64,000 nt of DNA from JAJCYL01 sp965206015 (GCA_965206015.1 CBDBIW010000014.1:1-64000); one strand, 5' to 3'. Counted from the first letter of the stretch, positions 16,916 to 25,513 are shown. Notes: generated by a model from the letters alone, not told the origin. Translations and numbers: made by a program.

Positions 16916-16970
16916 AAAATTCTCATTCAGAACGTCACATTCTGAATGAGAATTTTTGACATTCCGAATG
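16916..16970. promoter_or_regulatory. Three CATTCNGAATG palindromes, two forming a 17-bp inverted repeat
   Basis: CATTCAGAACG (16924-16934, one mismatch), CATTCTGAATG (16938-16948) and CATTCCGAATG (16960-16970) repeat the same 11-bp palindrome. The first two also form a perfect 17-bp inverted repeat (16916-16932 and 16940-16956) with a 7-nt loop followed by T5. It can be read as a rho-independent terminator for the prophage or, given three evenly shaped half-sites, as a regulator-binding array such as an enhancer-binding protein site. Confidence 0.6.
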
Positions 16971-17290
16971 AGACGATTTACAAGTGGCATGACCGCGGCC
17001 ATGAATGGTTCAATTAACTTTTCAACTAATGATGGTTGGATTCTTGAATTTGCCAAGCACCAGCGCAACAGTTTTATTATTCCAGAAGTAAATCTTAGCC
17101 TACCTGTAATGGAGCAAGATAAGTTAGATGCCACACAATTACCGGACATCCTCCAAAACGGGATATTACCGACATACGATTAATAAACCAAACGAGTGGT
17201 GCAGCATCCTCAAAAACAGTATGACTGACGTACTGCCATACTTTGATTCTGCAAGAATGGCTGATGAATACACAAGAAGTTATATTTGTC
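16971..17290 (+). pseudogene. glgP: Alpha-glucan (glycogen) phosphorylase, C-terminal remnant
   Basis: Two frames carry one conserved C-terminus. The first reads T-S-G-M-T-A-A-M-N-G-S-I-N-F-S-T (the PLP-region motif G-T-S-G-M of glucan phosphorylases) through I-L-P-T-Y; after a frameshift near 17178 the second reads K-P-N-E-W-C-S-I-L-K-N-S-M and D-S-A-R-M-A-D-E-Y. Roughly the last 105 of about 850 residues are present. The break falls exactly where phage-type sequence ends, so the remainder may lie left of the prophage or be lost. Non-functional as seen. Confidence 0.85.
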
Positions 17291-17329
17291 TAAAAATCGC
17301 GAAACAGAGACCCAAACCGCATAGACTAC

Positions 17330-18325
17330 ATGAATAAAAGAAAGTACGACGTATTTGGGATGGGTAACGCAATGGTTGACGTTGTGTTTGAAGCCAGTGA
17401 TGAGTTCATCGCAAAACATGAGATTGAAAAAGGCATAATGACGCTTGTCGACGAGGCTCGTCAAAACGAACTCATTCAGGCCCTATATCTGGACCAAAAC
17501 AAAATGCAATGCGGTGGATCTGCGGCCAACACTGTCATAGCAACTAACCAGCTGGGTGGCAATAGTTACTATGCTTGTAAAGTAGCCAATGATGATTTTG
17601 GTCATTTTTATCTTGAAGATTTAAGAGGGACTGGAGTAGATACACTTTACACAGCATCAACCGTTCCAGAGGGAATAACTGGCAAGTGTTTGGTAATGGT
17701 CACCACCGATGCATCACGTACTATGCAAACCTTTCTTGGAATCACTACTGAATTCTCAAAAAAAGAAGTTGACACCACGGCATTAAAAGATTCAGAATAC
17801 CTCTATATAGAGGGTTATTTGATTACCTCTGATGCAGGAAAAGAGGCTATGAAATTTGCTAAGAAAATAGCTGAGGCTCACGACGTCAAAACATCATTGA
17901 CGCTGTCAGATCCTGGCATTGTTGGCTTTTTCAAGGAAGGATTTAAAGAGGTCATTGGTGGTGGGGTTGATCTGCTCTTCTGCAATGAAGAAGAAGCACT
18001 TAGTTATACGGATACCCAGGATATTATGGAGGCTCGTGAAGCGTTGAAGTCGGTAGCAAAAACCTTCGCCATTACCCAAGGTGAAAATGGGGCTATGATA
18101 TTTGACGGGGTTACATTGATTGATATCGAATCATATCCAGTTAGTGCTATTGATACCGTTGGAGCCGGGGATATGTTTGCCGGGGCATTTTTATATGCAA
18201 TCACACATCATCACAGTATGTCTGAAGCGGGTAAGTTGGCAAGTCTGGCATCCTCAAAGGTAGTGACCCAATTCGGACCTCGTTTGCAATGGCACGAGAC
18301 CAAAGATCTTCTCAATCACTTGTAA
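17330..18325 (+). CDS. PfkB-family kinase, adenosine kinase-like
   Basis: 331 residues. The N-terminus D-V-F-G-M-G-N-A-M-V-D and C-G-G-S-A-A-N-T-V-I-A match the substrate-binding region; the C-terminal signature D-T-V-G-A-G-D-M-F-A-G-A-F (about residues 277-289) has the catalytic Asp and anion hole. Length and layout are like Bacteroidota adenosine/ribokinase-like proteins often annotated adenosine kinase. It phosphorylates a nucleoside or sugar with ATP; the precise substrate is not proven. The gene starts inside the 3' debris of the phosphorylase and appears intact. Confidence 0.85.
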   Translation: MNKRKYDVFGMGNAMVDVVFEASDEFIAKHEIEKGIMTLVDEARQNELIQALYLDQNKMQCGGSAANTVIATNQLGGNSYYACKVANDDFGHFYLEDLRGTGVDTLYTASTVPEGITGKCLVMVTTDASRTMQTFLGITTEFSKKEVDTTALKDSEYLYIEGYLITSDAGKEAMKFAKKIAEAHDVKTSLTLSDPGIVGFFKEGFKEVIGGGVDLLFCNEEEALSYTDTQDIMEAREALKSVAKTFAITQGENGAMIFDGVTLIDIESYPVSAIDTVGAGDMFAGAFLYAITHHHSMSEAGKLASLASSKVVTQFGPRLQWHETKDLLNHL

Positions 18326-18334
18326 ATAGAGAAT

Positions 18335-19296
18335 CTACTTAATGTCATTAGACTTGAAAGTTTGAACTTCCTGTTCTTTATCCAGGATAACAACGATGTC
18401 CCCGTCTGAACCGATGGCAGTCTTGGAACCAGGCCTAAATTTGAAGCCTTCTTGATCTTTGAAACCTGCCATAGTCGCTCCGGTTTTACTTCTCACGTCA
18501 GGTTCACTAATAGATTTCTCACGGGAATCTGACTTGAACTGATCATGTGAGAACTCTTCCAATCTCAATTGTGTGTCTCCCGTACCGGTAAATAACTCCA
18601 TGAATTCATTTGCATAAGGTCTGGTTATTTGGTGAGCCATGTGAATGCCACCAAGGGCATCCGCCATTACCACTTTAACTGATTTTTCCTCTGATGGATT
18701 ATAAGGACACTCCCATTTAAACCCCTGGCCGTCAAACTAATGAATACATTCTCTGCATCATTTGGCAAGGTTGTGATAATCGCTTTAGCCTTATCTACTC
18801 TGGCCAAAATTAACACTTCGTCATGGGTCGCATCACCGTCAACTGCCTTCATCGAGTGATTTTCAGGCATTGCATCAATTCAACTTTTATCAAATTCAAT
18901 AATTACAAAAGGCTCCTTGCTATTCTCTAATTCCTCACAAGCCTTTTACCCATTTCTACTCTAACCGACTACTATCGTATGATTTTTTACGTTTTTTACC
19001 ACTTCACCCCGAATGAATTGTTTTAATACCTGGCGCAACTCACCTTCAAAAAAATAGCTGGTAAATATGGACACAACATAGGTAAATATCCCCAAATTTA
19101 AAATGATATAAACGCTGGTAAACAACCTTCCGTCAGCACTTAGAGGACGTACTTCATTAAATTCCACAGCCGGAAAAGTTATCACGGTCATGCAAAAAGC
19201 TTCTATAAAATCGAAATTCTCGATTTGCATAAATCCGATCAAACCAATAAGAAAGCTCATCAAAAGCAAAATCACCGCAATGACCAACCTCCTCAA
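18335..19296 (-). pseudogene. TrkA-domain potassium channel, degenerate
   Basis: Reading leftwards, the membrane part (18961-19296) keeps A-F-C-M-T-V-I-T and D-G-R-L-F-T-S-V-Y, but the selectivity filter expected as T-V-G-(F/Y)-G-E is F-P-A-V-E-F-N-E. A stop follows N-H-T-I-V-V-G. The Rossmann part continues in other frames: A-T-H-D-E-V-L-I-L-A-R-V-D-K-A-K-A and D-A-L-G-G-I-H-M-A, then a TrkA-C-like end (18335-18673). At least one stop and one frameshift, plus the lost filter, show decay of a RCK channel gene. Confidence 0.85.
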
Positions 19297-19442
19297 CCTG
19301 GTAGCCCAAATGTAAACACCTCACCGTAGCAATAAATATAGATTTGAGGCGTAAAGTTAATCACAAGCCGAATGAAGATTTGTGGGGTAAATTATTTCTA
19401 AAAAGATCATTTTCAAGCTATCTTAGTGTAACCGAATAAAGG

Positions 19443-19733
19443 ATGTTAAAGAAAATGCCCCCGTTCACCCGAAACTTTTATTTCCTTTCAACCGCTGTAT
19501 TTCTAATATGGATGCTCTTTATCGACTCCAACGATTTCATCTCACAGTATAAACTGAGTAATAAATTATCTGGTATGGAAGAGCAAAAATCTTACTACCT
19601 GGAAAAAATAGAAGAGGTGCAAAAAGACCGCGAGGAATTGATGAGTGATGATAAATTGCTTGAGAAGTTCGCTCGCGAGAAGTATTTTATGAAAAAAGAA
19701 ACTGAAGACGTATTTATCATCGTTGAAGAATAA
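19443..19733 (+). CDS. Septum formation protein, DivIC/FtsB-like
   Basis: 96 residues: short N-terminus, one membrane helix (about 12-28, F-Y-F-L-S-T-A-V-F-L-I-W-M-L-F), then a coiled coil (residues 35-65) and a C-terminal K-F-A-R-E-K-Y-F-M-K segment. That is the standard FtsB/DivIC architecture and size; the protein bridges FtsQ and FtsL in the divisome. Its 3' end overlaps the possible upstream start of the next gene. Confidence 0.85.
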   Translation: MLKKMPPFTRNFYFLSTAVFLIWMLFIDSNDFISQYKLSNKLSGMEEQKSYYLEKIEEVQKDREELMSDDKLLEKFAREKYFMKKETEDVFIIVEE

Positions 19734-19758
19734 GGGGATTTACAATTCAATTTGTTTA

Positions 19759-20298
19759 ATGGTCATGAGGAAATTATCACTAGTGGTTGCATCTGTGTTA
19801 TTAAGTGTAATTGTTTGTCATGCTCAAAGGGACGTAGATGAGGGCAGCAATTTTTCAGATCGAATTTATACCGGGGGTGGTATGCAACTCTCGCTCGGAA
19901 GTAACCTGATAATTGTTGGTGCTTCTCCAATTGCAGGATACATGATCACTCCAAAATTTTCGGCAGGTCTCGGTGTCACATATCTTTACTATAAATTCAA
20001 GAGCCCTGATATTTCAACTAGCATTTACGGCGGAAAAGTCTTTACACGCTACAATGTCTTCAATCCGGTCTTTTTGTATTCAGAATATGAATTGCTCAGC
20101 TTTGATTTTACACTTACTGATGGCATGGACAATCGTGAAACCGTCCCTGCCTTAAACGTTGGTGGAGGCATATCCCAACCACTTGGACGTGTTGCTGCTT
20201 TCCAAATCATTCTTCTTTATGACCTATTGCATGACAACTTGAAGTCTCCAGCACCAAATGCCTTTAGCGTTAGAGGAGGCATCACTGTAGGTTTCTAG
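19759..20298 (+). CDS. Outer-membrane beta-barrel protein
   Basis: About 179 residues. A signal peptide (R-K-L-S-L-V-V-A-S-V-L-L-S-V-I) with cleavage after C-H-A precedes strand-rich sequence with alternating hydrophobic residues and a final F (G-G-I-T-V-G-F), the classic barrel-end signature. The ATG at 19759 is preferred to 19723, which lies within the upstream gene's end and would place residues before the signal. Function beyond an eight-stranded-type barrel is unknown. Confidence 0.7.
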   Translation: MVMRKLSLVVASVLLSVIVCHAQRDVDEGSNFSDRIYTGGGMQLSLGSNLIIVGASPIAGYMITPKFSAGLGVTYLYYKFKSPDISTSIYGGKVFTRYNVFNPVFLYSEYELLSFDFTLTDGMDNRETVPALNVGGGISQPLGRVAAFQIILLYDLLHDNLKSPAPNAFSVRGGITVGF

Positions 20299-20785
20299 TG
20301 CTATTTTAAACAAAGCAAAGATGTTATGTGGTATGTCCAGAATGAACACCAGGGTTCTGAGGGTTACCCTGATGAGTCAAAAAAGCAGTTGAGGGATTGG
20401 ATTGATAGCAGTTGCGTTAGTTTTTCGGTTCAGGTAAAACGTGGCTGAAGGAAAGTTTCGGGTCAAATGATGAATCGAGTGGGGTAAGGAAGTTGTTAAA
20501 AAGAATGGGTTTATTACACATGCAAACTGCTAACTGCGTTCCTGGAAAACCGTCAGGATAGGATAGAGTGGCATTTTTACCGCTCCCTAACCCAAACCCG
20601 CACTTGACAGAAAGGCTTTGGAAGTACTTGAGAAGGCAAGCGACCAATACGCAGTAGGATAAGAAATTCGATGATTTTCAAAAAGCGGCCTTCAGTCAAA
20701 TAGAAAGATTTGAAGATGAATTTGAAGATGAAAAAGAGGCATCTTCTGACACACTTTTTTGGACGGTACCGCCGCCGAACGGTGA
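20299..20785. other. Non-coding or decayed stretch
   Basis: No intact gene. Rightward frames stay open briefly after 20299 (about 48 codons, M-W-Y-V-Q-N-E-H) and from 20672 (about 44 codons, I-E-R-F-E-D-E-F-E-D-E-K-E-A). Between them a frame reads K-A-L-E-V-L-E-K-A-S-D-Q-Y-A. The three pieces look protein-like but lie in different frames, suggesting one degraded gene that I cannot name. Confidence 0.4.
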
Positions 20786-20830
20786 GTGTATGTGGCATAG
20801 CTACGTTTAGCAGCTATGAACATCATACAC
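20786..20830. repeat. Folded palindromic site, left of the restriction cassette
   Basis: Nested inverted repeats: GTGTATG (20786-20792) with CATACAC (20824-20830), and CATAGCT (20796-20802) with AGCTATG (20812-20818), separated by unequal 3-nt and 5-nt internal loops. ACATTG-TTG-CCTGCC follows at 20829-20843. This bulged double stem resembles integron attC-type sites in design, though the canonical core is not evident. Confidence 0.55.
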
Positions 20831-20856
20831 ATTGTTGCCTGCCGTTTTCTCTTTAC

Positions 20857-21762
20857 TTATTTGAGTTGTAGGGTGTTTCTATGAGGGGAAATCCGTTTTT
20901 CTGCTAAATTTATATACTCCTGACTTGTATCAAATCCTACATATTTTCTGCTACTATTTAAAGCCGCTATGGCAGTAGTTCCACTACCCATAAAAGGGTC
21001 TAAAATAATGTCGTGAGTAAACGAATACAGTTGAATCAATCGGTATGGCAAGTCAATTGGAAAAGGAGCCGGATGTCCAGTTCGTCTTGCTGATTCAGCA
21101 TTAAAAGTCCAAATTGATTTAGTCCATTCCATAAAATTGTCTCTTAAAATAGTATTTTCCCTATACGCTTTTTCTGCTTTCTTTCTTTCTCTCTTATAGT
21201 CTCCCTTTGAAAAAACCAAGATGTATTCGTGAATATCCCTCAACGTAGGATTAGAGGCTGACATCCAACTTCCCCAAGCTGTTGAAGGGCTTGCACTTGC
21301 GGCTTTGTTCCAGATAATTTCTCCACGCATATTAAAACCCATATCAATCATCATTTTAGAGATATAATCAGAAAGAGGAATGTATGGTTTTCTTCCAAGA
21401 TTAGCGACATTTATACAAGCACGTCCACCATTGATTAAAACTCTGTATGTTTCTTGAAATACATTTTGGAGTATTTGAAGATACTCTTTTAATGATAAAT
21501 TTTCATCATATTCTTTTGACACATTGTAAGGTGGAGACGTAATCATCAAATGCAAAGAATTATTTGGAATTGCGGACATATTTTCTGCCGTGCCGCAAAT
21601 AATTTTATTCTCTAATTCTTTGGGGTAGTCATTAACTGTTTTGTCAATGACTTTTTTATTTTCTAATTCCTTATAGAGTTTAGAGTCATAAAATTTTTCA
21701 GAATCATGATTGATTCTTCCATTAGTTCCAAAGGAACTGGTTTCTGTTCCGTTTCTCTTCAT
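20857..21762 (-). CDS. Type II DNA methyltransferase, probably N4-cytosine (beta class)
   Basis: 301 residues. Catalytic motif IV is T-S-P-P-Y-N-V (residues about 75-81), and SAM motif I, F-M-G-S-G-T-T, comes late (about 258-264): motif IV before motif I marks the beta class. S-P-P-Y is typical of N4-cytosine enzymes, though some N6-adenine enzymes share it. N-L-G-R-K-P-Y-I-P-L and S-x-x-T-A-W-G-S-W are conserved in close relatives. It overlaps the upstream nuclease gene by 1 bp. Intact, it could still modify DNA after the nuclease has decayed. Confidence 0.85.
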   Translation of the reverse strand: MKRNGTETSSFGTNGRINHDSEKFYDSKLYKELENKKVIDKTVNDYPKELENKIICGTAENMSAIPNNSLHLMITSPPYNVSKEYDENLSLKEYLQILQNVFQETYRVLINGGRACINVANLGRKPYIPLSDYISKMMIDMGFNMRGEIIWNKAASASPSTAWGSWMSASNPTLRDIHEYILVFSKGDYKRERKKAEKAYRENTILRDNFMEWTKSIWTFNAESARRTGHPAPFPIDLPYRLIQLYSFTHDIILDPFMGSGTTAIAALNSSRKYVGFDTSQEYINLAEKRISPHRNTLQLK

Positions 21763-22629
21763 TATATTGATTCGTTTAAAAGGCCAAGCAATTTTTCAGC
21801 TTTGGTTATATCATCATTTTCTTTTGCTGAAATTGTTATAATTTGACCTAATCTCTTTTTAGGTAGCATTGAGGAGAAGAAATTCATATCTGAGGAAACG
21901 AGATTTGAAAGAAAATCTTGCAGATCGCCATAATCATCAAAGGTTTGAAATCCTTTATTTGGGCTTTCTTTAATAAATTCTGCTGTTGGATTGGGATAAA
22001 GTGAGAGGAAGCCTTGAATTACACCTGACTGATTTAAAAAATATACTTTCTTTTTGTAACTTTTAGTGATTGGACTACTGCCAAGAATAATGATTGGAAT
22101 TTTTGTTGATTCAATGCCTGAAACCCTAATATTTATGGACTTCCCAATTGCTTTAAGCATTGAATCAGAACGCAGAATTGAAGGGTTTCCCTTATGTGAT
22201 TTATAATCCCCAACAAATTTAATTTGATTCGTCACTTTTAGAGTATTTGTAGTTATTAACAATACTCATTTTAACCTCAAAAATCAATTTGATATTCTCT
22301 GCCTTTTGATTTTTGGTTTCTGTTGTACAAAATGCAACATCAGCACTCGTTGAACTTGTTAGTCCTAATTCAGGACAAACAACACTGTTTACCACAAATA
22401 AACCGAGTTCTTGTGCAATTGGCTGAAAGAAATCTTTACACCATTTTTCTGTATATTGACCAATTAGGGAGTTTCTACTTTGTAGAGTCTGTCCTTCTGT
22501 TGTTTTGTCTTTTGGAGCATAGGCAAAATAACCGTCCTGTAGATTATAGAATAATTGTTCTGGAGAAGCGAAGTTTTTTAATGCTTCTCTAAAAAACTTT
22601 ATTTCTGTATCTCTATACCAAAACTCCAT
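21762..22629 (-). pseudogene. Type II restriction endonuclease, frameshifted
   Basis: Two overlapping frames make one protein. The first (22629-22219) has a PD-(D/E)XK-like segment I-K-L-I-F-E-V-K-M-S-I-V-N-N-Y; the second (open from 22262 to 21762) goes on with F-V-G-D-Y-K-S-H-K-G-N-P and D-S-M-L-K-A-I-G-K-S-I-N-I-R. The split lies near 22215-22222, in an A-A-T-T-A-A-A run; removing one base restores a continuous 286-residue product. The nuclease would match the adjoining methylase in specificity. Two separate subunits are less likely because the core motif pair is divided. Confidence 0.7.
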
Positions 22630-22674
22630 TTCTCAAGTTACGATTTTTAATTGTATTTCTTAGTTTTTCCTAAT

Positions 22675-22771
22675 GGCAGGCAATGTCCGCGCAGCTATGC
22701 GCTGTTTTGTGGAGCGAGGATAGTGAAACTATTTCACCTGATGAAATGGCGTATAGCTGCGAGTTGATTGC
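22675..22771. repeat. Folded palindromic site, right of the restriction cassette
   Basis: GCAAT (22680-22684) pairs with ATTGC (22767-22771); CGCAGCTATGCGC (22690-22702) pairs with GCGTATAGCTGCG (22749-22761), 12 of 13 matched; both sides leave a 5-nt internal loop. The loop contains its own hairpin GTGAAA-cta-TTTCAC (22723-22737). The segment starts with GGCAGGCAATGT, the reverse complement of ACATTGCCTGCC near the left site. It looks like a cassette-type recombination site. Confidence 0.6.
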
Positions 22772-22779
22772 AAGGTGTT

Positions 22780-23280
22780 CATGAATTAAATCAGGGGTCA
22801 TGGAGAAACGACGAAATCTCACCCTGGCCGATAGTATATGTGATTGAGGTAGCCGGAAAATCAAAAAGGCCTTTTTTACTCAAATCAACACCCTGGTCGG
22901 TTGGTCTGAAATTGATAAGGCTGCATTTTCCAGTAAGTCTACAGAAGTACCAGAGGTCAAAAAAAAACAGCCCCCAGTGCAGACAAATAGATGGAGCATG
23001 GTTGAAAAAGGCAGGCAAGGTACGCTATGGCTACAAAAAGAAGATTCAGAGGGAATAATTAAGTTTAACAAAATAATTGGCAGAACCCGTTTCAAGGCAG
23101 AACGAAGCTTTGGAAGTATCAAAAGGGGCTCAAACAAATTAATTAGAGCTAATGGGGCAGACAAAAAACAGGTACTACAACCGTCTAAATCCAAAAATTA
23201 CAAATCTCGATTCTTAAAAATTCAATCAGTGACTTTTGCAATGGTCTTTGGTCTGGTTGCGATCTGGACAAAGTACTAGT
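22780..23280 (+). pseudogene. IS5-family transposase remnant
   Basis: Fragments of a DDE transposase lie in different frames: D-G-A-W-L-K-K-A-G-K-V-R-Y-G-Y-K-K-K (about 22990-23050) matches the conserved Y-G-Y-K region, and R-T-R-F-K-A-E-R-S-F-G-S-I-K-R (about 23080-23125) is the C-terminal catalytic-Glu region. An upstream part with L-K-S-T-P-W-S-V-G resembles the N-terminal domain. Frameshifts and an unrelated tail (after G-S-I-K-R) show it is inactive. Terminal repeats were not found. Confidence 0.75.
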
Positions 23281-23449
23281 CCTTTCTAAAGGAATAGGCT
23301 ATGCCGGGGGCTTTTTTGATGTGGTGATGGCATTTATAGCCCATCAAATGGCGGATGGTGGTGAAGGCATGTTTGCAATTGCCGGAATCATTTTTGTGAT
23401 TTCTTCTTATATCACTGATGGGAAAATATATGGAAATGCTGCTTTTTAG
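23281..23449 (+). pseudogene. 3' fragment of an unknown membrane protein
   Basis: A frame open from about 23281 to a TAG at 23447-23449 reads A-G-G-F-F-D-V-V-M-A-F-I-A-H-Q and ends in a hydrophobic helix, F-A-I-A-G-I-I-F-V-I-S-S-Y-I. There is no start codon consistent with the whole. It is probably the end of a gene cut by the IS5-type insertion upstream. I do not recognise the family. Confidence 0.4.
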
Positions 23450-23458
23450 CCAAACTAA

Positions 23459-24811
23459 TTAAACAAACAGACTAGCTAATAGCGCAAATACCAAACCGCT
23501 TATTCCAATAATGGTTGAAGCGACAGTCCAACTTTGAATAGTCTGACTCTCATTCATTCCAAAATACCGGCTAACCAACCAAAACCCACTGTCATTGACA
23601 TGTGAAAAGGCAGTTCCTCCGGAAGAAATGGCAATTACTACTAAGGCCACATGGGGGGCACTTAAATGGAAAACTGGTAAGATAGGAGCCATGATTCCTG
23701 CAGCCGTAATCATGGCCACCGTAGCTGACCCCTGCGTAGCCCTGACTAAAGCAGCCAAAATCCAGGCGAGTAGAATGGTCGGCATGGCCACTTGCGCCAT
23801 TGAATCTGCAATCGCCTGACCAACTCCACTGTCAATCAAAACTTGCTTCAAGACTCCACCGGCACCTGTCACTAAAATGATTATACCTGCTGGACCTAGA
23901 GCTTTTGTGCTCAGTTCCATGATCTCCATTTTAGTCATGCCTCTCTTCAGACAAAAAGCAATGGCTGTTAAGGTGGCAATAATTAAAGCACTGAAAGGAT
24001 GTCCTAAAAAAATTACTATTTCAGACATTCCTGAAGCAGCAATGAATTCTTTTTTTACTAAAACATCAGTCAACGTACCCACAAGAATCAGTACCAGAGG
24101 CAGCGAAATAATGAGTGCGATGGTAGTAAATGAGGGTAGGTTCTCATGAGTTTGTGTGTCTTCATCCCCAATGTCCGGAGGTTGAATATTGATCTTTTTG
24201 GCGATATAGTTCCCAAAAACCGGACCTGCAAGTATGGCAGCTGGAAAACCCAGGGCAAAACCAAAGAAAATGACCCATCCCAGTTCGGCCCCAAGAATAT
24301 CAGCCACTGCTATTGGCCCTGGCGTAGGAGGTATAAAAGCATGAGTTACACCTAAACCGGCAATTAATGACATCCCATAATGAAGTAGTGATCGTTTTGC
24401 GTCCCGACTCAGCGCATAAATCATTGGAGCCAGAATAATTAACCCCACATCGAAGAATACTGGTATAGCCACCAGGAAACCCGTGATTACCATGGCCCAT
24501 GAGGCCTTCTTTGGCCCAAACCAACCTAATAAATGATTAGCTAAAGCATGGGCTCCACCGGAGCTTTCCAACATTTGACCGAAAATCGCTCCGAGACCAA
24601 CTACTACTGCCACAAACCCTAGTGTATTGCCCATGCCATTTTGGATACTGGATGTTATGGCTGACATAGGCATACCCGCCAAAATGCCAACCAAAACAGA
24701 GGTGATTAGCAAAGCAATAAAAGCATTCAACTTCAACTTCAGCACCATGAGTAGTAGTAAGGCAACTCCAAGTGCTACAATAAAGACCAGGTAGGTGATA
24801 GACATGAACAA
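23459..24811 (-). CDS. gntP: Gluconate:H+ symporter, GntP family
   Basis: 450 residues, at least 12 hydrophobic helices. Typical motifs are L-N-A-F-I-A-L-L-I-T-S (about 27-37), G-G-A-H-A-L-A, F-F-D-V-G-L-I-I-L-A-P, H-A-F-I-P-P-T-P-G-P (about 155-164) and H-V-N-D-S-G-F-W (near 405), all diagnostic of GntT/GntP permeases. It imports gluconate or related sugar acids across the inner membrane. No kinase or dehydratase gene is adjacent, so the substrate is unproven. A short diverged copy of its 5' end lies about 200 bp upstream (24911-25020). Confidence 0.9.
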   Translation of the reverse strand: MFMSITYLVFIVALGVALLLLMVLKLKLNAFIALLITSVLVGILAGMPMSAITSSIQNGMGNTLGFVAVVVGLGAIFGQMLESSGGAHALANHLLGWFGPKKASWAMVITGFLVAIPVFFDVGLIILAPMIYALSRDAKRSLLHYGMSLIAGLGVTHAFIPPTPGPIAVADILGAELGWVIFFGFALGFPAAILAGPVFGNYIAKKINIQPPDIGDEDTQTHENLPSFTTIALIISLPLVLILVGTLTDVLVKKEFIAASGMSEIVIFLGHPFSALIIATLTAIAFCLKRGMTKMEIMELSTKALGPAGIIILVTGAGGVLKQVLIDSGVGQAIADSMAQVAMPTILLAWILAALVRATQGSATVAMITAAGIMAPILPVFHLSAPHVALVVIAISSGGTAFSHVNDSGFWLVSRYFGMNESQTIQSWTVASTIIGISGLVFALLASLFV

Positions 24812-24910
24812 ATATAATCAGGTTGAGGAACCTGAAGATTGTTTCACGTCAATACAATCGAAATTGTATTAAAGAATTAATTGAGCGAGTAAGCTACTTT
24901 ATTAGAACCA

Positions 24911-25050
24911 TTAATGATAAATTTTGATGTCCTTTTCATAATTCTGTTTTTTGGTCGCAGTGCTCATTAAGGCGATGAAAGCATTGAGTTTGAGTACCAT
25001 GAATAGCAGTAAGGCAACTCCAAGGCGAGTAAGGCAACTCCAAGGCGTAT
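24911..25050 (-). pseudogene. Diverged duplicate of the gntP 5' end
   Basis: Leftward translation gives L-G-V-A-L-L-L-F-M-V-L-K-L-N-A-F-I-A-L, nearly the same as residues 14-34 of the intact permease. It is fused in frame to the AarF remnant and soon leaves the homology. A 20-bp unit with AAGGCAACTCCAAGGCG is doubled at 25011-25050 at the junction, pointing to a slip or recombination event. Confidence 0.8.
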
Positions 25051-25470
25051 ACGAAATAGTATTTACCTTAGCACTCAACATATTCAGTAATTGATACAGG
25101 CCGAAATAAGTACGGTTAATATAAATGCCATCCTTCCCACCACGTGGGTGCTTGGATTTTCCGAACTCCTGCATCTTTGACAACTTCTCCCCAACACCGT
25201 ATATCTCCTGGAAATAGAGGTCATCTCCGAAATCAAAGTAATCATGGTGGAATGGTCTGCCCAAAAGTTCCATTGTTTGCTTAAAGACCGGAACATAAAA
25301 ATCAATTATCCTTTGCGTTGTCTTCATTGAGCTCATCCCTGTTCTTATCAGGATCAACCAGCTTCTTGTTATAGTGCTTCATGTAATTCCCTCCAGTCTT
25401 GGCACCTGTCTTTACAAATTTAGATGCCTGCTGTACTTTCGATACTGGTATTCCCGACTGCTCCTTTGGC
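25051..25470 (-). pseudogene. AarF/ABC1-type kinase with large internal deletion
   Basis: The N-terminus is K-E-Q-S-G-I-P-V-S-K-V-Q-Q-A-S-K-F and H-E/D-x-N-A-K-D (about 25320-25470); the C-terminus, in another frame, is G-R-P-F-H-H-D-Y-F-D-F-G-D-D and H-P-R-G-G-K-D-G-I-Y-I-N-R-T-Y-F-G-L-Y (about 25080-25270). Those are the two ends of a UbiB-type kinase of about 440 residues; the ATP-binding and catalytic centre is gone. The remnant shows deletion between the ends rather than simple truncation. Confidence 0.75.
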
Positions 25471-25513
25471 CAATAAGTTCGTGTTGGTGAAGTTTCAGGT
25501 TTGTCAATTTAAT

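Noticed and set aside
16916..17000. Phage attachment core or Mu right end at the palindromes
   Set aside because: No matching sequence at the other end is available in the window and no TG/CA terminus could be fixed.
20417..20798. Leftward short frames between the barrel gene and the methylase
   Set aside because: No start, family or codon pattern; rightward frames in the same place look more protein-like but are broken.
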